This document shows, piece by piece, positions 1 to 5,223 of a stretch of 9,695 nucleotides of DNA. The stretch's first letter is position 1, and each line of letters starts with the position of its first letter. Location: positions 1-9,695 of the forward strand of contig DASRIS010000202.1 of the NCBI GenBank assembly GCA_035649895.1, written 5' to 3'. The DNA is from DASSUC01 sp035649895. Lineage in GTDB: Bacteria > Actinomycetota > Actinomycetes > Mycobacteriales > Micromonosporaceae. Both the position numbers and the translations under genes were made by a program. Below the pieces are notes generated by a model. That model had not been told where the DNA came from and made no database searches. It was given only the letters and a program-made list of their open reading frames with translations.

Positions 1-82
1 TGGCGACCACCGGGCCCTCGTCGTCGCTGTCGAGCTCGATGGTGTGCCGTTCGTACGGCGCACCCAGCACATCCATCTCCAC
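1..82 (-). CDS. Alpha/beta hydrolase (S33-like), N-terminal fragment cut by window edge
   Basis: Only the first 27 or so codons lie in the window, read leftward. The peptide begins near MDVLGAPYERHTIEL and continues DSDDEGPVVA before the edge. This opening is one I recognise from a family of actinobacterial alpha/beta hydrolases (serine aminopeptidase S33-like, probably cytoplasmic), in which a short beta strand precedes an expected HG oxyanion motif; that motif and the catalytic triad would lie outside the window. Three in-frame starts are possible: ATG at 109, GTG at 82 and ATG at 76. I prefer GTG 82 because a TAGCGT box sits exactly 7 nt upstream, which suits a leaderless transcript; ATG 76 would match the usual family start MDVLG. 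The gene is divergent from ssb. The family call rests on recollection of a short N-terminus, so the function is tentative. Confidence 0.6.
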   Translation of the reverse strand, partial: MEMDVLGAPYERHTIELDSDDEGPVVA

Positions 83-89
83 GCCCCGG

Positions 90-95
90 ACGCTA
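90..95 (-). promoter_or_regulatory. Candidate -10 box (TAGCGT) of the hydrolase gene
   Basis: On the minus strand TAGCGT fits the actinobacterial TAnnnT -10 pattern and ends 7 nt before GTG 82, so transcription would start at or next to the start codon. I see no convincing -35 hexamer. Confidence 0.4.
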
Positions 96-135
96 CCTGG
101 ATGGTCCATATCAGACACGTGGCCTCGAGGGAAGC

Positions 136-206
136 TCGTCCACAGCCCCGCTCCCCGTCCACAGAACTGTCGATCTTGGTGGTGGTGGCCTGGTGGCTCG
201 TCCACG
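136..206 (+). promoter_or_regulatory. Cluster of three DnaA-box-like sites upstream of ssb
   Basis: TCGTCCACA (136-144), CCGTCCACA (155-163) and TCGTCCACG (198-206) lie on the same strand. They differ by one or two bases from TTGTCCACA, the DnaA box form common in high-GC actinobacteria. They occupy the divergent hydrolase/ssb intergenic region. That they bind DnaA is inference; the spacing (19 and 43 bp) and the mismatches make it uncertain. Confidence 0.25.
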
Positions 207-212
207 CTGGTC

Positions 213-228
213 CCCGAGCCGGCTCGGG
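213..228. repeat. Perfect 16-bp palindrome upstream of ssb
   Basis: CCCGAGCCGGCTCGGG is self-complementary over all 16 bases and ends about 33 bp before the ssb start. It could be an operator for a dimeric repressor. It could also form a hairpin in the ssb leader, though it has no loop bases and no following T-run, so it does not look like a terminator. No known operator is matched. Confidence 0.5.
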
Positions 229-261
229 CTGATCTTCCTAAATGGACACAGTGGAGAGATG

Positions 262-1080
262 ATGTTCGACACCTACCTCACGATCGTGGGCAACGTGCTC
301 ACCGCGCCGCAGTGGCGGCGCACCACACAGACCAACGCGCTCGTGGCGAACTTCAAGGTGGCCTCGACGTCCCGCCGGTTCGACCGGGAGGCCAACAGGT
401 GGACCGACGGCAACAGCGTGCGGGTGCGGGTCAACTGCTGGCGCCGGCTGGCCGAGGGCGTGGCCTCGTCGCTGATGGTCGGCGACCCGGTGGTCGTCGT
501 GGGCCGCCTCTACACCAGGGAGTGGACCGACGAGCACGAGCAGCGCCGCCTGATGTACGAGATGGAGGCGGTCGCGGTCGGGCACGACCTGGCGCGCGGC
601 CGGGGCAAGTTCTACCGCACCCGCCCCAACACCTCGACGAGCATGGTCGAGGGCGGCGAGGCGGAGGCGCGGGTGAACGGCGAGCCCACCGAGCAGGTGC
701 GCAACGACGAGGCCCCGGCGACGTACGGGGCCGGGCTCCCGCACGACCCCGACGACTTCGACGCGCTGTCCGCAAGCGCCTTGGCGTACGACCCGCTCGG
801 GGCACTGGGGTACGCCCCGGCGCTGGGCTCGACCGCATCGGGGGATGGTGAGCTGTATGCGCGTGAGGGTGTCGTCGCGGGTGACCGGGACGGCGCGGGG
901 CCGGACGGGGAGCAGGCAGCCGGGGGACGCACGGATGAGGACGCTTATGACGATGTCGGGCTCGGCGTCGTGCCGGTCGGGCCGTCGGGCGGCGGTGAGG
1001 AGCCGGCCCGCCCGGAGGGCTCCGACGGCGTCGACGCCCGGCGGGGGCGGCGGAGGGTGAGGACGCCCGTCCCGGTGTGA
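262..1080 (+). CDS. ssb: Single-stranded DNA-binding protein family (SSB paralogue with long tail)
   Basis: Predicted 272-aa cytoplasmic ssDNA-binding protein. Residues 1-115 form a typical SSB OB-fold: MFDTYLTIVGNV opens strand 1, followed by VANFKVASTSRRFDR, the VNCWRRLAE segment and VVVVGRLYTREW. The remaining 150 or so residues are a low-complexity tail rich in Gly, Glu, Asp, Arg and Pro. The tail ends RRRVRTPVPV and lacks the acidic DDDIPF-type tip that bacterial SSBs use to recruit partner proteins. Total length is well above the usual 150-180 aa of housekeeping SSB. I chose ATG 262 because GGAG (253-256) is then spaced 5 nt away; ATG 259 is in the same frame but only 2 nt from it. The gene stands alone, with a hairpin 15 bp after the stop. 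In actinobacteria such paralogues act beside the main SSB (ssbA/rpsF locus); the precise role here is not known. Confidence 0.85.
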   Translation: MFDTYLTIVGNVLTAPQWRRTTQTNALVANFKVASTSRRFDREANRWTDGNSVRVRVNCWRRLAEGVASSLMVGDPVVVVGRLYTREWTDEHEQRRLMYEMEAVAVGHDLARGRGKFYRTRPNTSTSMVEGGEAEARVNGEPTEQVRNDEAPATYGAGLPHDPDDFDALSASALAYDPLGALGYAPALGSTASGDGELYAREGVVAGDRDGAGPDGEQAAGGRTDEDAYDDVGLGVVPVGPSGGGEEPARPEGSDGVDARRGRRRVRTPVPV

Positions 1081-1094
1081 CGGGGCGGGGCGAC

Positions 1095-1132
1095 AGCCGG
1101 GGAGGCGTCCACCCTCCCGAGCCTCCCCGGCT
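1095..1132 (+). terminator. Hairpin terminator after ssb
   Basis: Perfect 12-bp inverted repeat AGCCGGGGAGGC (1095-1106) / GCCTCCCCGGCT (1121-1132) with a 14-nt loop, starting 15 bp after the ssb stop. There is no T-run, as is common for actinobacterial hairpin terminators. The right arm lies where the -35 of the next gene would be expected. Confidence 0.6.
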
Positions 1133-1146
1133 CCGCCACCCATCGA

Positions 1147-1152
1147 TATACT
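1147..1152 (+). promoter_or_regulatory. Candidate -10 box (TATACT) of the flavoenzyme gene, leaderless
   Basis: TATACT is close to the TATAAT consensus and stands out in GC-rich DNA. Seven bases separate it from ATG 1160, so the transcript should begin at the start codon. No Shine-Dalgarno sequence is present. The -35 position falls in the terminator's right arm and does not resemble TTGACA. Confidence 0.55.
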
Positions 1153-1159
1153 TCACGAC

Positions 1160-2338
1160 ATGCGGGCGGACGTGATCGTCGTTGGCCTGGGCAGCATGGG
1201 CGCCGCAACGGCGTACCACCTGGCCCGGCGTGGGGCTTCAGTGCTTGGCCTGGACCGCCTCACGCCACCCCACGACCAGGGGTCCCACGGGGGCGGGTCC
1301 CGGATCATCCGGATGGCCTACGCCGAAGGCGCGGCCTACGTCCCGTTGCTGCGGCGGGCCTACGACCTGTGGGGCGAGCTGGAACGCGAGACCGGCGAGA
1401 CGCTGCTGACCACCACGGGAGGGCTGATGCTCGGGCCGGCCGGGGGCACCACGGTCGGCGGTGCGCTCGCCTCGGCCCGCGAGCACCAGCTCGACCACGA
1501 GCTGCTCGACGCGGCCGCGGTGCGCCGGCGGTTCCCCGCGTTCACGCCGACCGACGACGAGGCAGGGCTCTACGAGGAGGCCGCCGGGCTGCTCCGGCCG
1601 GAGGCCGCGGTCCAGGCGTACCTGCGGCTGGCCGAGGCGGCCGGTGCCCAGCTGCGGTACGGCGTCCCGGTCACCGGGTGGCGGGCGACCGCGGACGGGG
1701 TGGTGGTGAGCACCGGCGACGGCGAGCTGGCCGCGGCGCGCCTGGTGGTCAGCGCTGGCGGCTGGGCGCCCCAGCTGCTCCCCGATGTCGCTGCCGCGGT
1801 CCAGGTGGAGCGGCGCGTGCAGCACTACTTCCGCTCGCCGGGTCCGGCCTACCACCCCGACCGCTTCCCGGTGTGGGTGTGGGAGTACGCACCCGGCGCC
1901 GCAGCTTACGGCCTGCCGGCCGTTGACGGCGGAGGGTTCACCGATGCGGTGAAGGCAGCGCACCACCAGGTCTACGACCCGGTCGACCCGGACCTCGGGG
2001 CGGCGCCGGGCGAGCCGGCCGAGGGGGAGACGGTGCGCGAGTGGCTGCGCAACCGGCTGCCGGAGCTGGCAGCGGCCCCCTGGCTGGGTGGGAAGCAGTG
2101 CCTCTACTCGCTCACCCCGGACGAGCACTTCATCGTCGGCCGGCATCCGGCCCACGAGCAGGTCGCCGTGGCCGCTGGCTTCTCCGGGCACGGGTTCAAG
2201 TTCGCCCCGGTCATCGGGGAGATCCTGACCGACCTCGCGCTGACCGGCGCCACCGCGCACCCGATCGGGCTGTTCGCGCCCGACCGGTTCGCCCGGGCGG
2301 CCGACGACCTCGTCACAAGCCTGCCGCCCCGATCGTGA
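1160..2338 (+). CDS. Monomeric sarcosine oxidase / N-methyl-L-tryptophan oxidase family flavoenzyme
   Basis: A 392-aa FAD-dependent amine oxidase that would oxidatively demethylate an N-methyl amino acid using O2, giving the amino acid, formaldehyde and H2O2 in the cytoplasm. The Rossmann motif GLGSMG is at residues 9-14. Residues match Bacillus monomeric sarcosine oxidase (MSOX) almost number for number: Cys314 in KQCLYSLTPDEHF (MSOX Cys315, covalent flavin link), Tyr316, Lys265 (the MSOX oxygen-activation lysine), His269, Lys347 in GFSGHGFKF (MSOX Lys348) and Arg48/Arg51 in SRIIR. MSOX His45, near the flavin, is replaced by Gly44. Length matches the family (about 390 aa). Substrate could be sarcosine, N-methyltryptophan (solA-type) or another secondary amine; sequence alone does not decide. 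The gene is monocistronic, with its own leaderless promoter, and its 3' end overlaps the convergent dioxygenase relic by 26 bp. Confidence 0.85.
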   Translation: MRADVIVVGLGSMGAATAYHLARRGASVLGLDRLTPPHDQGSHGGGSRIIRMAYAEGAAYVPLLRRAYDLWGELERETGETLLTTTGGLMLGPAGGTTVGGALASAREHQLDHELLDAAAVRRRFPAFTPTDDEAGLYEEAAGLLRPEAAVQAYLRLAEAAGAQLRYGVPVTGWRATADGVVVSTGDGELAAARLVVSAGGWAPQLLPDVAAAVQVERRVQHYFRSPGPAYHPDRFPVWVWEYAPGAAAYGLPAVDGGGFTDAVKAAHHQVYDPVDPDLGAAPGEPAEGETVREWLRNRLPELAAAPWLGGKQCLYSLTPDEHFIVGRHPAHEQVAVAAGFSGHGFKFAPVIGEILTDLALTGATAHPIGLFAPDRFARAADDLVTSLPPRS

Positions 2339-2702
2339 CCAGCCCGAGGTAGCCGTCGCCCTCGGCCGACAGCGTGAGCATCGGCCCGCCCCGCGCGATG
2401 CGGTCGGTGTCGTTCGGCACCGGCGTGCACGCCCCGACCCGTTGTACGCGCACGGCCAGCCGCAGCGGCACCCCGGCCCGGTCCTCGCGGATGTCGCTCC
2501 TGATCGCGTCGGCGTCGAAGTAGTACGGTCCCTCGGTCTGCTCAGCCGTCACCGCGCACGAGCCGGCCCGGTCGAACAGCTCCCGCAGAGCCGGTGACGA
2601 GGAGGTCTGCGGCGACACCGTGGCGGGCGTCCCAGCCGTTGTCGGCACTACCGCGGTCGGCGTGGCCCCAGGGCCGCTGTCTTTTGCGCAGGCCTGTGCG
2701 GG
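2313..2702 (-). pseudogene. Relic of a secreted/lipoprotein intradiol ring-cleavage dioxygenase with core deleted
   Basis: Read leftward, the frame opens after a TGA at 2705-2703 and runs to TGA 2313. Its first stretch, PAQACAKDSGPGATPT, looks like the end of a lipoprotein signal (Cys plus Ser/Thr/Pro linker). The expected hydrophobic segment lies beyond the upstream stop in broken form (PRPATLAAASR, then stop), so export is lost. The only usable start I see is GTG 2648, giving 111 aa. Codons 30-79 from that start match the N-terminal part of bacterial intradiol dioxygenase-like proteins (CAVTAEQTEGPYYFDAD, then ACTPVPN). From codon 79 the protein jumps directly to the family's last strand region (NDTDRIA, GGPMLTLS, GDGYLGLVTIG). 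Everything between is missing in frame, including the Tyr and His iron ligands. Intact members are about 250-300 aa. Enzymatic activity is impossible. Whether the peptide is still made is unknown. Confidence 0.7.
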
Positions 2703-2720
2703 TCACCGGCTGGCGGCGGC

Positions 2721-2726
2721 TAGCGT
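2721..2726 (+). promoter_or_regulatory. Candidate -10 box (TAGCGT) of the kinase gene
   Basis: TAGCGT fits TAnnnT and ends 8 nt before GTG 2735 (11 nt before GTG 2738). It is the same hexamer as before the hydrolase start. No clear -35 or Shine-Dalgarno sequence is visible. Confidence 0.4.
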
Positions 2727-2734
2727 TGCCGGTC

Positions 2735-3499
2735 GTGGTGGCGACCGAGACCTACGCCGACCTGGCGCGTGCCATCCTGGCTGCCCCGCCGCGCCTGGGC
2801 GGTGGCGCCCGCCGCGGTGGCGCCCGCCTTGGCGGGGTTCGCCTAGGCGGCGTTCGCCTTGGCGGGGTTCGCCTAGGCGGCGGTGGCATCCGGCTGGTGG
2901 CGGTGGACGGTCCGAGCGGCGCGGGCAAGACGTTCTTCGCGGAGCGCCTGGCGGTAGCGCTGTCCGCGGCGGCCGGCGCGCAGGTGCCGGTCGTGCACAC
3001 CGACGACCTGCTTGACGGCTGGGCCGACCAGCTCACGTTCTGGCCCCGGGTCGAGGAGCAGGTGCTCGCCCCGCTGCGCGCCGGCCAGCCGGGCCGCTAC
3101 CGCCGGTACGACTGGTCGGCCGGGCGCTTCGACCCCCGCTGGTGGACGGTTGCGCCGGCGGCCGCCGTACTCATGGAGGGGTTCTCCGCGGCCCGCGCCG
3201 AGATCCGGCCGGAGCTGACCCTCGCGGTCTTCGTGACCGCACCCGCGGACCTGCGGCTGGCCCGGGCGCTCGCCCGCGACGGCGAGGGCATCCGGGCCGA
3301 CCTGGAGCGGTGGCGCCGGGTGGAGGACCGGCACTTCGCCGCGGACCGGACCGAGGACGCCGCCGACCTGATGGTCTCCGGCACTGTCGAGACGCCAGGG
3401 GGATACCTGCCGCTACGGCGATGGCAAGGGCACGGGCGTCACGGTGGTTCCGGACCGGCGGGATGGCAACGCGGTGGTTCGGCCGGGCCGGCGGGCTAG
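2735..3499 (+). CDS. Uridine kinase-like P-loop protein with repeat-expanded N-terminus
   Basis: A 254-aa P-loop NTPase of the uridine kinase-like group seen in actinobacteria, likely a cytoplasmic kinase of unknown substrate. Walker A is GPSGAGKT at residues 59-66. It is followed by VVHTDDLLDGW (Asp90/Asp91, probable metal/substrate site), LTFWPRVEEQVLAPLRAG, a YDW motif, LMEGFSAAR and FVTAPADLRLARALARDGE. The start is GTG 2735 or 2738; the family usually begins ETYADLARAILAAPPRLG, which is present here at residues 5-22. Between PPRLG and IRLVAVDG the protein has about 28 extra residues made of (A/V)R(L/R)GG repeats, encoded by a DNA minisatellite. The last 20 or so residues (from GHGRHGG) are a Gly-rich extension. 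The 3' end carries the -10 box of the next gene, whose ATG is 10 bp beyond the stop. The 5' end overlaps no intact gene. Confidence 0.75.
   Translation: MVATETYADLARAILAAPPRLGGGARRGGARLGGVRLGGVRLGGVRLGGGGIRLVAVDGPSGAGKTFFAERLAVALSAAAGAQVPVVHTDDLLDGWADQLTFWPRVEEQVLAPLRAGQPGRYRRYDWSAGRFDPRWWTVAPAAAVLMEGFSAARAEIRPELTLAVFVTAPADLRLARALARDGEGIRADLERWRRVEDRHFAADRTEDAADLMVSGTVETPGGYLPLRRWQGHGRHGGSGPAGWQRGGSAGPAG
2825..2882 (+). repeat. 30-bp direct repeat (15-bp subunits) inside the kinase gene
   Basis: Two copies of a 30-bp unit, built from CGCCTTGGCGGGGTT then CGCCTAGGCGGCGTT, match over 28 bp of the second copy. Degenerate 15-bp units extend leftward to about 2790. The period is a multiple of 3, so the frame is kept and the peptide reads RLGGV repeated. 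Each 30-bp unit holds the palindrome CGCCTAGGCG. The repeat is a good candidate for slippage-driven length variation. Confidence 0.85.
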
Positions 3500-3502
3500 C
3501 AT
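3497..3502 (+). promoter_or_regulatory. Candidate -10 box (TAGCAT) of the M20 peptidase gene, leaderless
   Basis: TAGCAT uses the kinase stop codon TAG as its first three bases and is 7 nt from ATG 3510. This would give a leaderless peptidase transcript separate from the kinase mRNA, though read-through co-transcription is equally possible. Confidence 0.45.
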
Positions 3503-3509
3503 CGCGGGC

Positions 3510-4883
3510 ATGACCATGGCTGTCACCGAGACCGACCTGCGGGCGGCGATCGAGCGGGTGCTTCCCGGTGTCCGCGCCGACCTGGAGCGGCTGGTCCGGA
3601 TCCCGGGCATCGCGTTCGCCGGGTTCGACCACGCCCAGGTCCAGCGCTCGGCCGAGGCGGTCGCGGCGCTGCTGCGCGACGCCGGGCTGCCCGACGTGAA
3701 GATCGTCGCACGGGGCGGCCAGCCGGCGGTCATCGGGCGCCGCACGGGGCCGCCCGGGGCGCCGACCGTCCTGCTCTACGCGCACCACGACGTGCAGCCC
3801 ATCGGTGACCTGGCCAAGTGGGAGAGTGACCCGTTCGAGCCGGTCGAGCGCGACGGCCGGCTCTACGGGCGCGGCGCCGCCGACGACAAGGCGGGCGTGA
3901 TGGCGCACGTGGCGGCGCTGCGGGCGTACGGGGACGCGCTGCCCGTCGGTGTGGTGGTCTTCGTGGAGGGCGAGGAGGAGTACGGCTCGGACTCGCTGGA
4001 GGAGCTGCTGCGCGAGTTCCGCGACGAGATCACGGCCGACGTCATCGTCATCGCGGACTCCGGCAACTGGGACATCGGCCAGCCGGCGCTGACCACCTCC
4101 CTGCGCGGCATCGTCAACACGTTCGTGGACGTACGGACGCTGGACCACGCGGTCCACAGCGGGATGTACGGCGGCGCGGTGCCGGATGCGCTGACCGCGC
4201 TGTGCCGGCTGCTCGCGACGCTGCATGACGAGGCGGGCGACGTGGCTGTCGACGGGCTGGTCCGCCGCGAGGCGCTGCCGCTGGACTACCCGGTGGACCG
4301 GTTCCGGGCCGAGTCCGGCGTCCTCGACGGAGTCTCGCTGATCGGCACCGGCCGTATCGTGGACCGGCTGTGGACCCGTCCGGCCGTCTCCGTGCTCGGC
4401 ATCGACGCGCCGCCCACCACAGAGGCGCCGAACGCGCTGGTCCCGGCCGCGAGAGCGAAGGTCAGCGTACGCATCGCGCCCGGGGACGACCCGAAGAGCG
4501 CGTACCAGGCGCTCGTGGCGCACCTGACCGCCCGGGCTCCGTGGGGGGCGCAGGTGTCGGTGTCGCTCGAGCACGACGGTCTGCCCTGCGTCATCGACTC
4601 CACCAGCCCGCTGCACGACGCCGCGCGCGCCGCCTTCCGCACCGCTTGGGACGGGGTGGACCCGGTGGAGATCGGGGTGGGCGGGTCGATCCCGTTCATC
4701 GCGACGTTCCAGGAGATGTTCCCCGGGGCGGCGATCCTGGTCACCGGCGTGGAGGACCCCGACGGCCGGGCGCACGGGCCCAACGAGAGCCTGCACCTGG
4801 GCGAGTTCGCCCGGGTCTGCCTGGCCGAGGCGCTGCTGCTGCGCAACGTGGCCGACACGGCGACACGGGGCCAGACGGCCTGA
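3510..4883 (+). CDS. M20 family metallopeptidase (dipeptidase-like)
   Basis: A 457-aa cytoplasmic zinc-dependent peptidase of family M20 (ArgE/DapE/CPG2 relatives), probably a dipeptidase or amidohydrolase. Visible metal and catalytic residues: His92 and Asp94 in YAHHDVQP, bridging Asp125 in GRGAADDKAG, Glu155-Glu157 in EGEEEYGS, Asp183 in IADSGNW, His216 in the lid/dimerisation domain (HAVHSGMYGG) and His422 in HGPNESLHLGEF. VGGSIPF precedes the last. All expected ligands are present and the length is normal for the dipeptidase branch, so the enzyme should be active. The start is ATG 3510, with a second ATG at 3516. There is no signal peptide. It follows the kinase gene closely. Substrate is not determinable from sequence; routine annotation as dipeptidase fits best. 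Confidence 0.88.
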   Translation: MTMAVTETDLRAAIERVLPGVRADLERLVRIPGIAFAGFDHAQVQRSAEAVAALLRDAGLPDVKIVARGGQPAVIGRRTGPPGAPTVLLYAHHDVQPIGDLAKWESDPFEPVERDGRLYGRGAADDKAGVMAHVAALRAYGDALPVGVVVFVEGEEEYGSDSLEELLREFRDEITADVIVIADSGNWDIGQPALTTSLRGIVNTFVDVRTLDHAVHSGMYGGAVPDALTALCRLLATLHDEAGDVAVDGLVRREALPLDYPVDRFRAESGVLDGVSLIGTGRIVDRLWTRPAVSVLGIDAPPTTEAPNALVPAARAKVSVRIAPGDDPKSAYQALVAHLTARAPWGAQVSVSLEHDGLPCVIDSTSPLHDAARAAFRTAWDGVDPVEIGVGGSIPFIATFQEMFPGAAILVTGVEDPDGRAHGPNESLHLGEFARVCLAEALLLRNVADTATRGQTA

Positions 4884-4902
4884 AAGTGTCTGATCATCAT
4901 GC

Positions 4903-4908
4903 TAGGGT
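4903..4908 (+). promoter_or_regulatory. Candidate -10 box (TAGGGT) of the DUF222-like ORF
   Basis: TAGGGT lies 6 nt before ATG 4915. CTGAAA at 4880-4885, 17 bp upstream, matches TTGACA at four of six positions and overlaps the M20 stop codon. Together with the LexA-type box downstream this makes a compact regulated promoter. Confidence 0.5.
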
Positions 4909-4924
4909 TCGAACATGAGTACGA
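4909..4924. promoter_or_regulatory. Candidate LexA (SOS) box over the start codon of the DUF222-like ORF
   Basis: TCGAAC-ATGA-GTACGA matches the actinobacterial LexA operator TCGAACnnnnGTTCGA at 11 of 12 defined positions, with a single T-to-A change in the right half. It starts one base after the -10 box and covers the predicted transcription start and ATG 4915, an ideal place for repression. Several mycobacterial 13E12-family genes are known to be LexA-controlled, which fits the gene downstream. Binding is inferred. Confidence 0.6.
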
Positions 4925-5136
4925 ACCAAGTCATCGAGCGGCTAGACGCCGCGGTCTGTGCGCTGGGAGACGTCGATGTCTCCGGGTGGTCGGATGACAC
5001 CCTCAGCACCCATCTGACGGAGCTGTCCTCGGTGCTCTGCCGGGTGGATGCCCAGCTGTCCAGACTGGCCGACGCGGTGCGCTCCCGCGGCTTCGCCGTG
5101 CAGGAGGCCGAGGTGAGCGTGGCCCAGGCCGCCTGA
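4915..5136 (+). CDS. Short DUF222/13E12-like ORF, likely truncated remnant of an HNH endonuclease gene
   Basis: A 73-aa ORF beginning MSTNQVIERLDAAVCALGD. It is an all-helical sequence (ELSSVLCRVDAQLSRLADAVRSRG) that resembles the first helices of DUF222-containing HNH endonucleases (the 13E12 repeat family of mycobacteria). Those proteins are normally 350-500 aa, with DUF222 followed by a C-terminal HNH nuclease. Here a TGA follows EVSVAQAA, just where the family normally continues into a longer helix, and no HNH motif is found before the ligase. So it is either a truncated remnant or a freestanding small DUF222-like protein. The start is set by the -10 box and the SOS-type box. Codon use resembles its neighbours, so loss of the rest may be recent. 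The family assignment is by eye. Confidence 0.55.
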   Translation: MSTNQVIERLDAAVCALGDVDVSGWSDDTLSTHLTELSSVLCRVDAQLSRLADAVRSRGFAVQEAEVSVAQAA

Positions 5137-5172
5137 GCGGGCCGCACCAGACCGGCGAGTCTGAGCGGGCCG
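5133..5172 (+). repeat. 12-bp direct repeat at the end of the DUF222-like ORF
   Basis: CTGAGCGGGCCG occurs at 5133-5144, covering the stop codon, and again at 5161-5172. It may mark the deletion that removed the rest of the HNH gene, or be a local duplication. Confidence 0.6.
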
Positions 5173-5173
5173 T

Positions 5174-5195
5174 AGTGGCTGGGAAGTGGCTGGGA
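5174..5195 (+). repeat. Tandem 11-bp repeat upstream of the ligase
   Basis: AGTGGCTGGGA is present twice head-to-tail, followed by a looser GGTGGCTGCC at 5203-5212. It sits 28-50 bp upstream of the ligase start, so it could be a regulator site. Nothing more is known. Confidence 0.6.
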
Positions 5196-5211
5196 TGCCG
5201 GAGGTGGCTGC

Positions 5212-5217
5212 CACGAT
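5212..5217 (+). promoter_or_regulatory. Weak candidate -10 box (CACGAT) of the ligase gene
   Basis: CACGAT fits YAnnnT and lies 6 nt before GTG 5224. It is the weakest of the series, lacking the initial T. No spaced Shine-Dalgarno sequence is present, although GGTGGGG abuts the start. Confidence 0.3.
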
Positions 5218-5223
5218 GGTGGG

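Noticed and set aside
111..119. GTGTCTGAT shared between the hydrolase upstream region (minus) and 4886-4894
   Set aside because: Only nine bases, and at different distances from the two -10 boxes. Consistent with chance.
238..1143. Long minus-strand open frame opposite ssb
   Set aside because: No recognisable domain, and biased composition mirrors the ssb codons. The plus strand encodes a clear OB-fold.
2790..2882. Possible CRISPR array from the short regular repeats
   Set aside because: The units are contiguous 15/30-bp repeats without unique spacers and lie within a coding frame.
3442..3480. CGGTGGTTC twice, 30 bp apart, near the end of the kinase gene
   Set aside because: The match does not extend beyond nine bases and the region is low-complexity, so it is not clearly a repeat unit.
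3171..4796. 541-codon open frame on the minus strand opposite the kinase and M20 genes
   Set aside because: It is antisense to a clearly conserved M20 peptidase. High-GC codon bias leaves long open frames opposite real genes, and its composition (Arg, Asp, His, Gly-rich, no motifs) is typical of such shadows.
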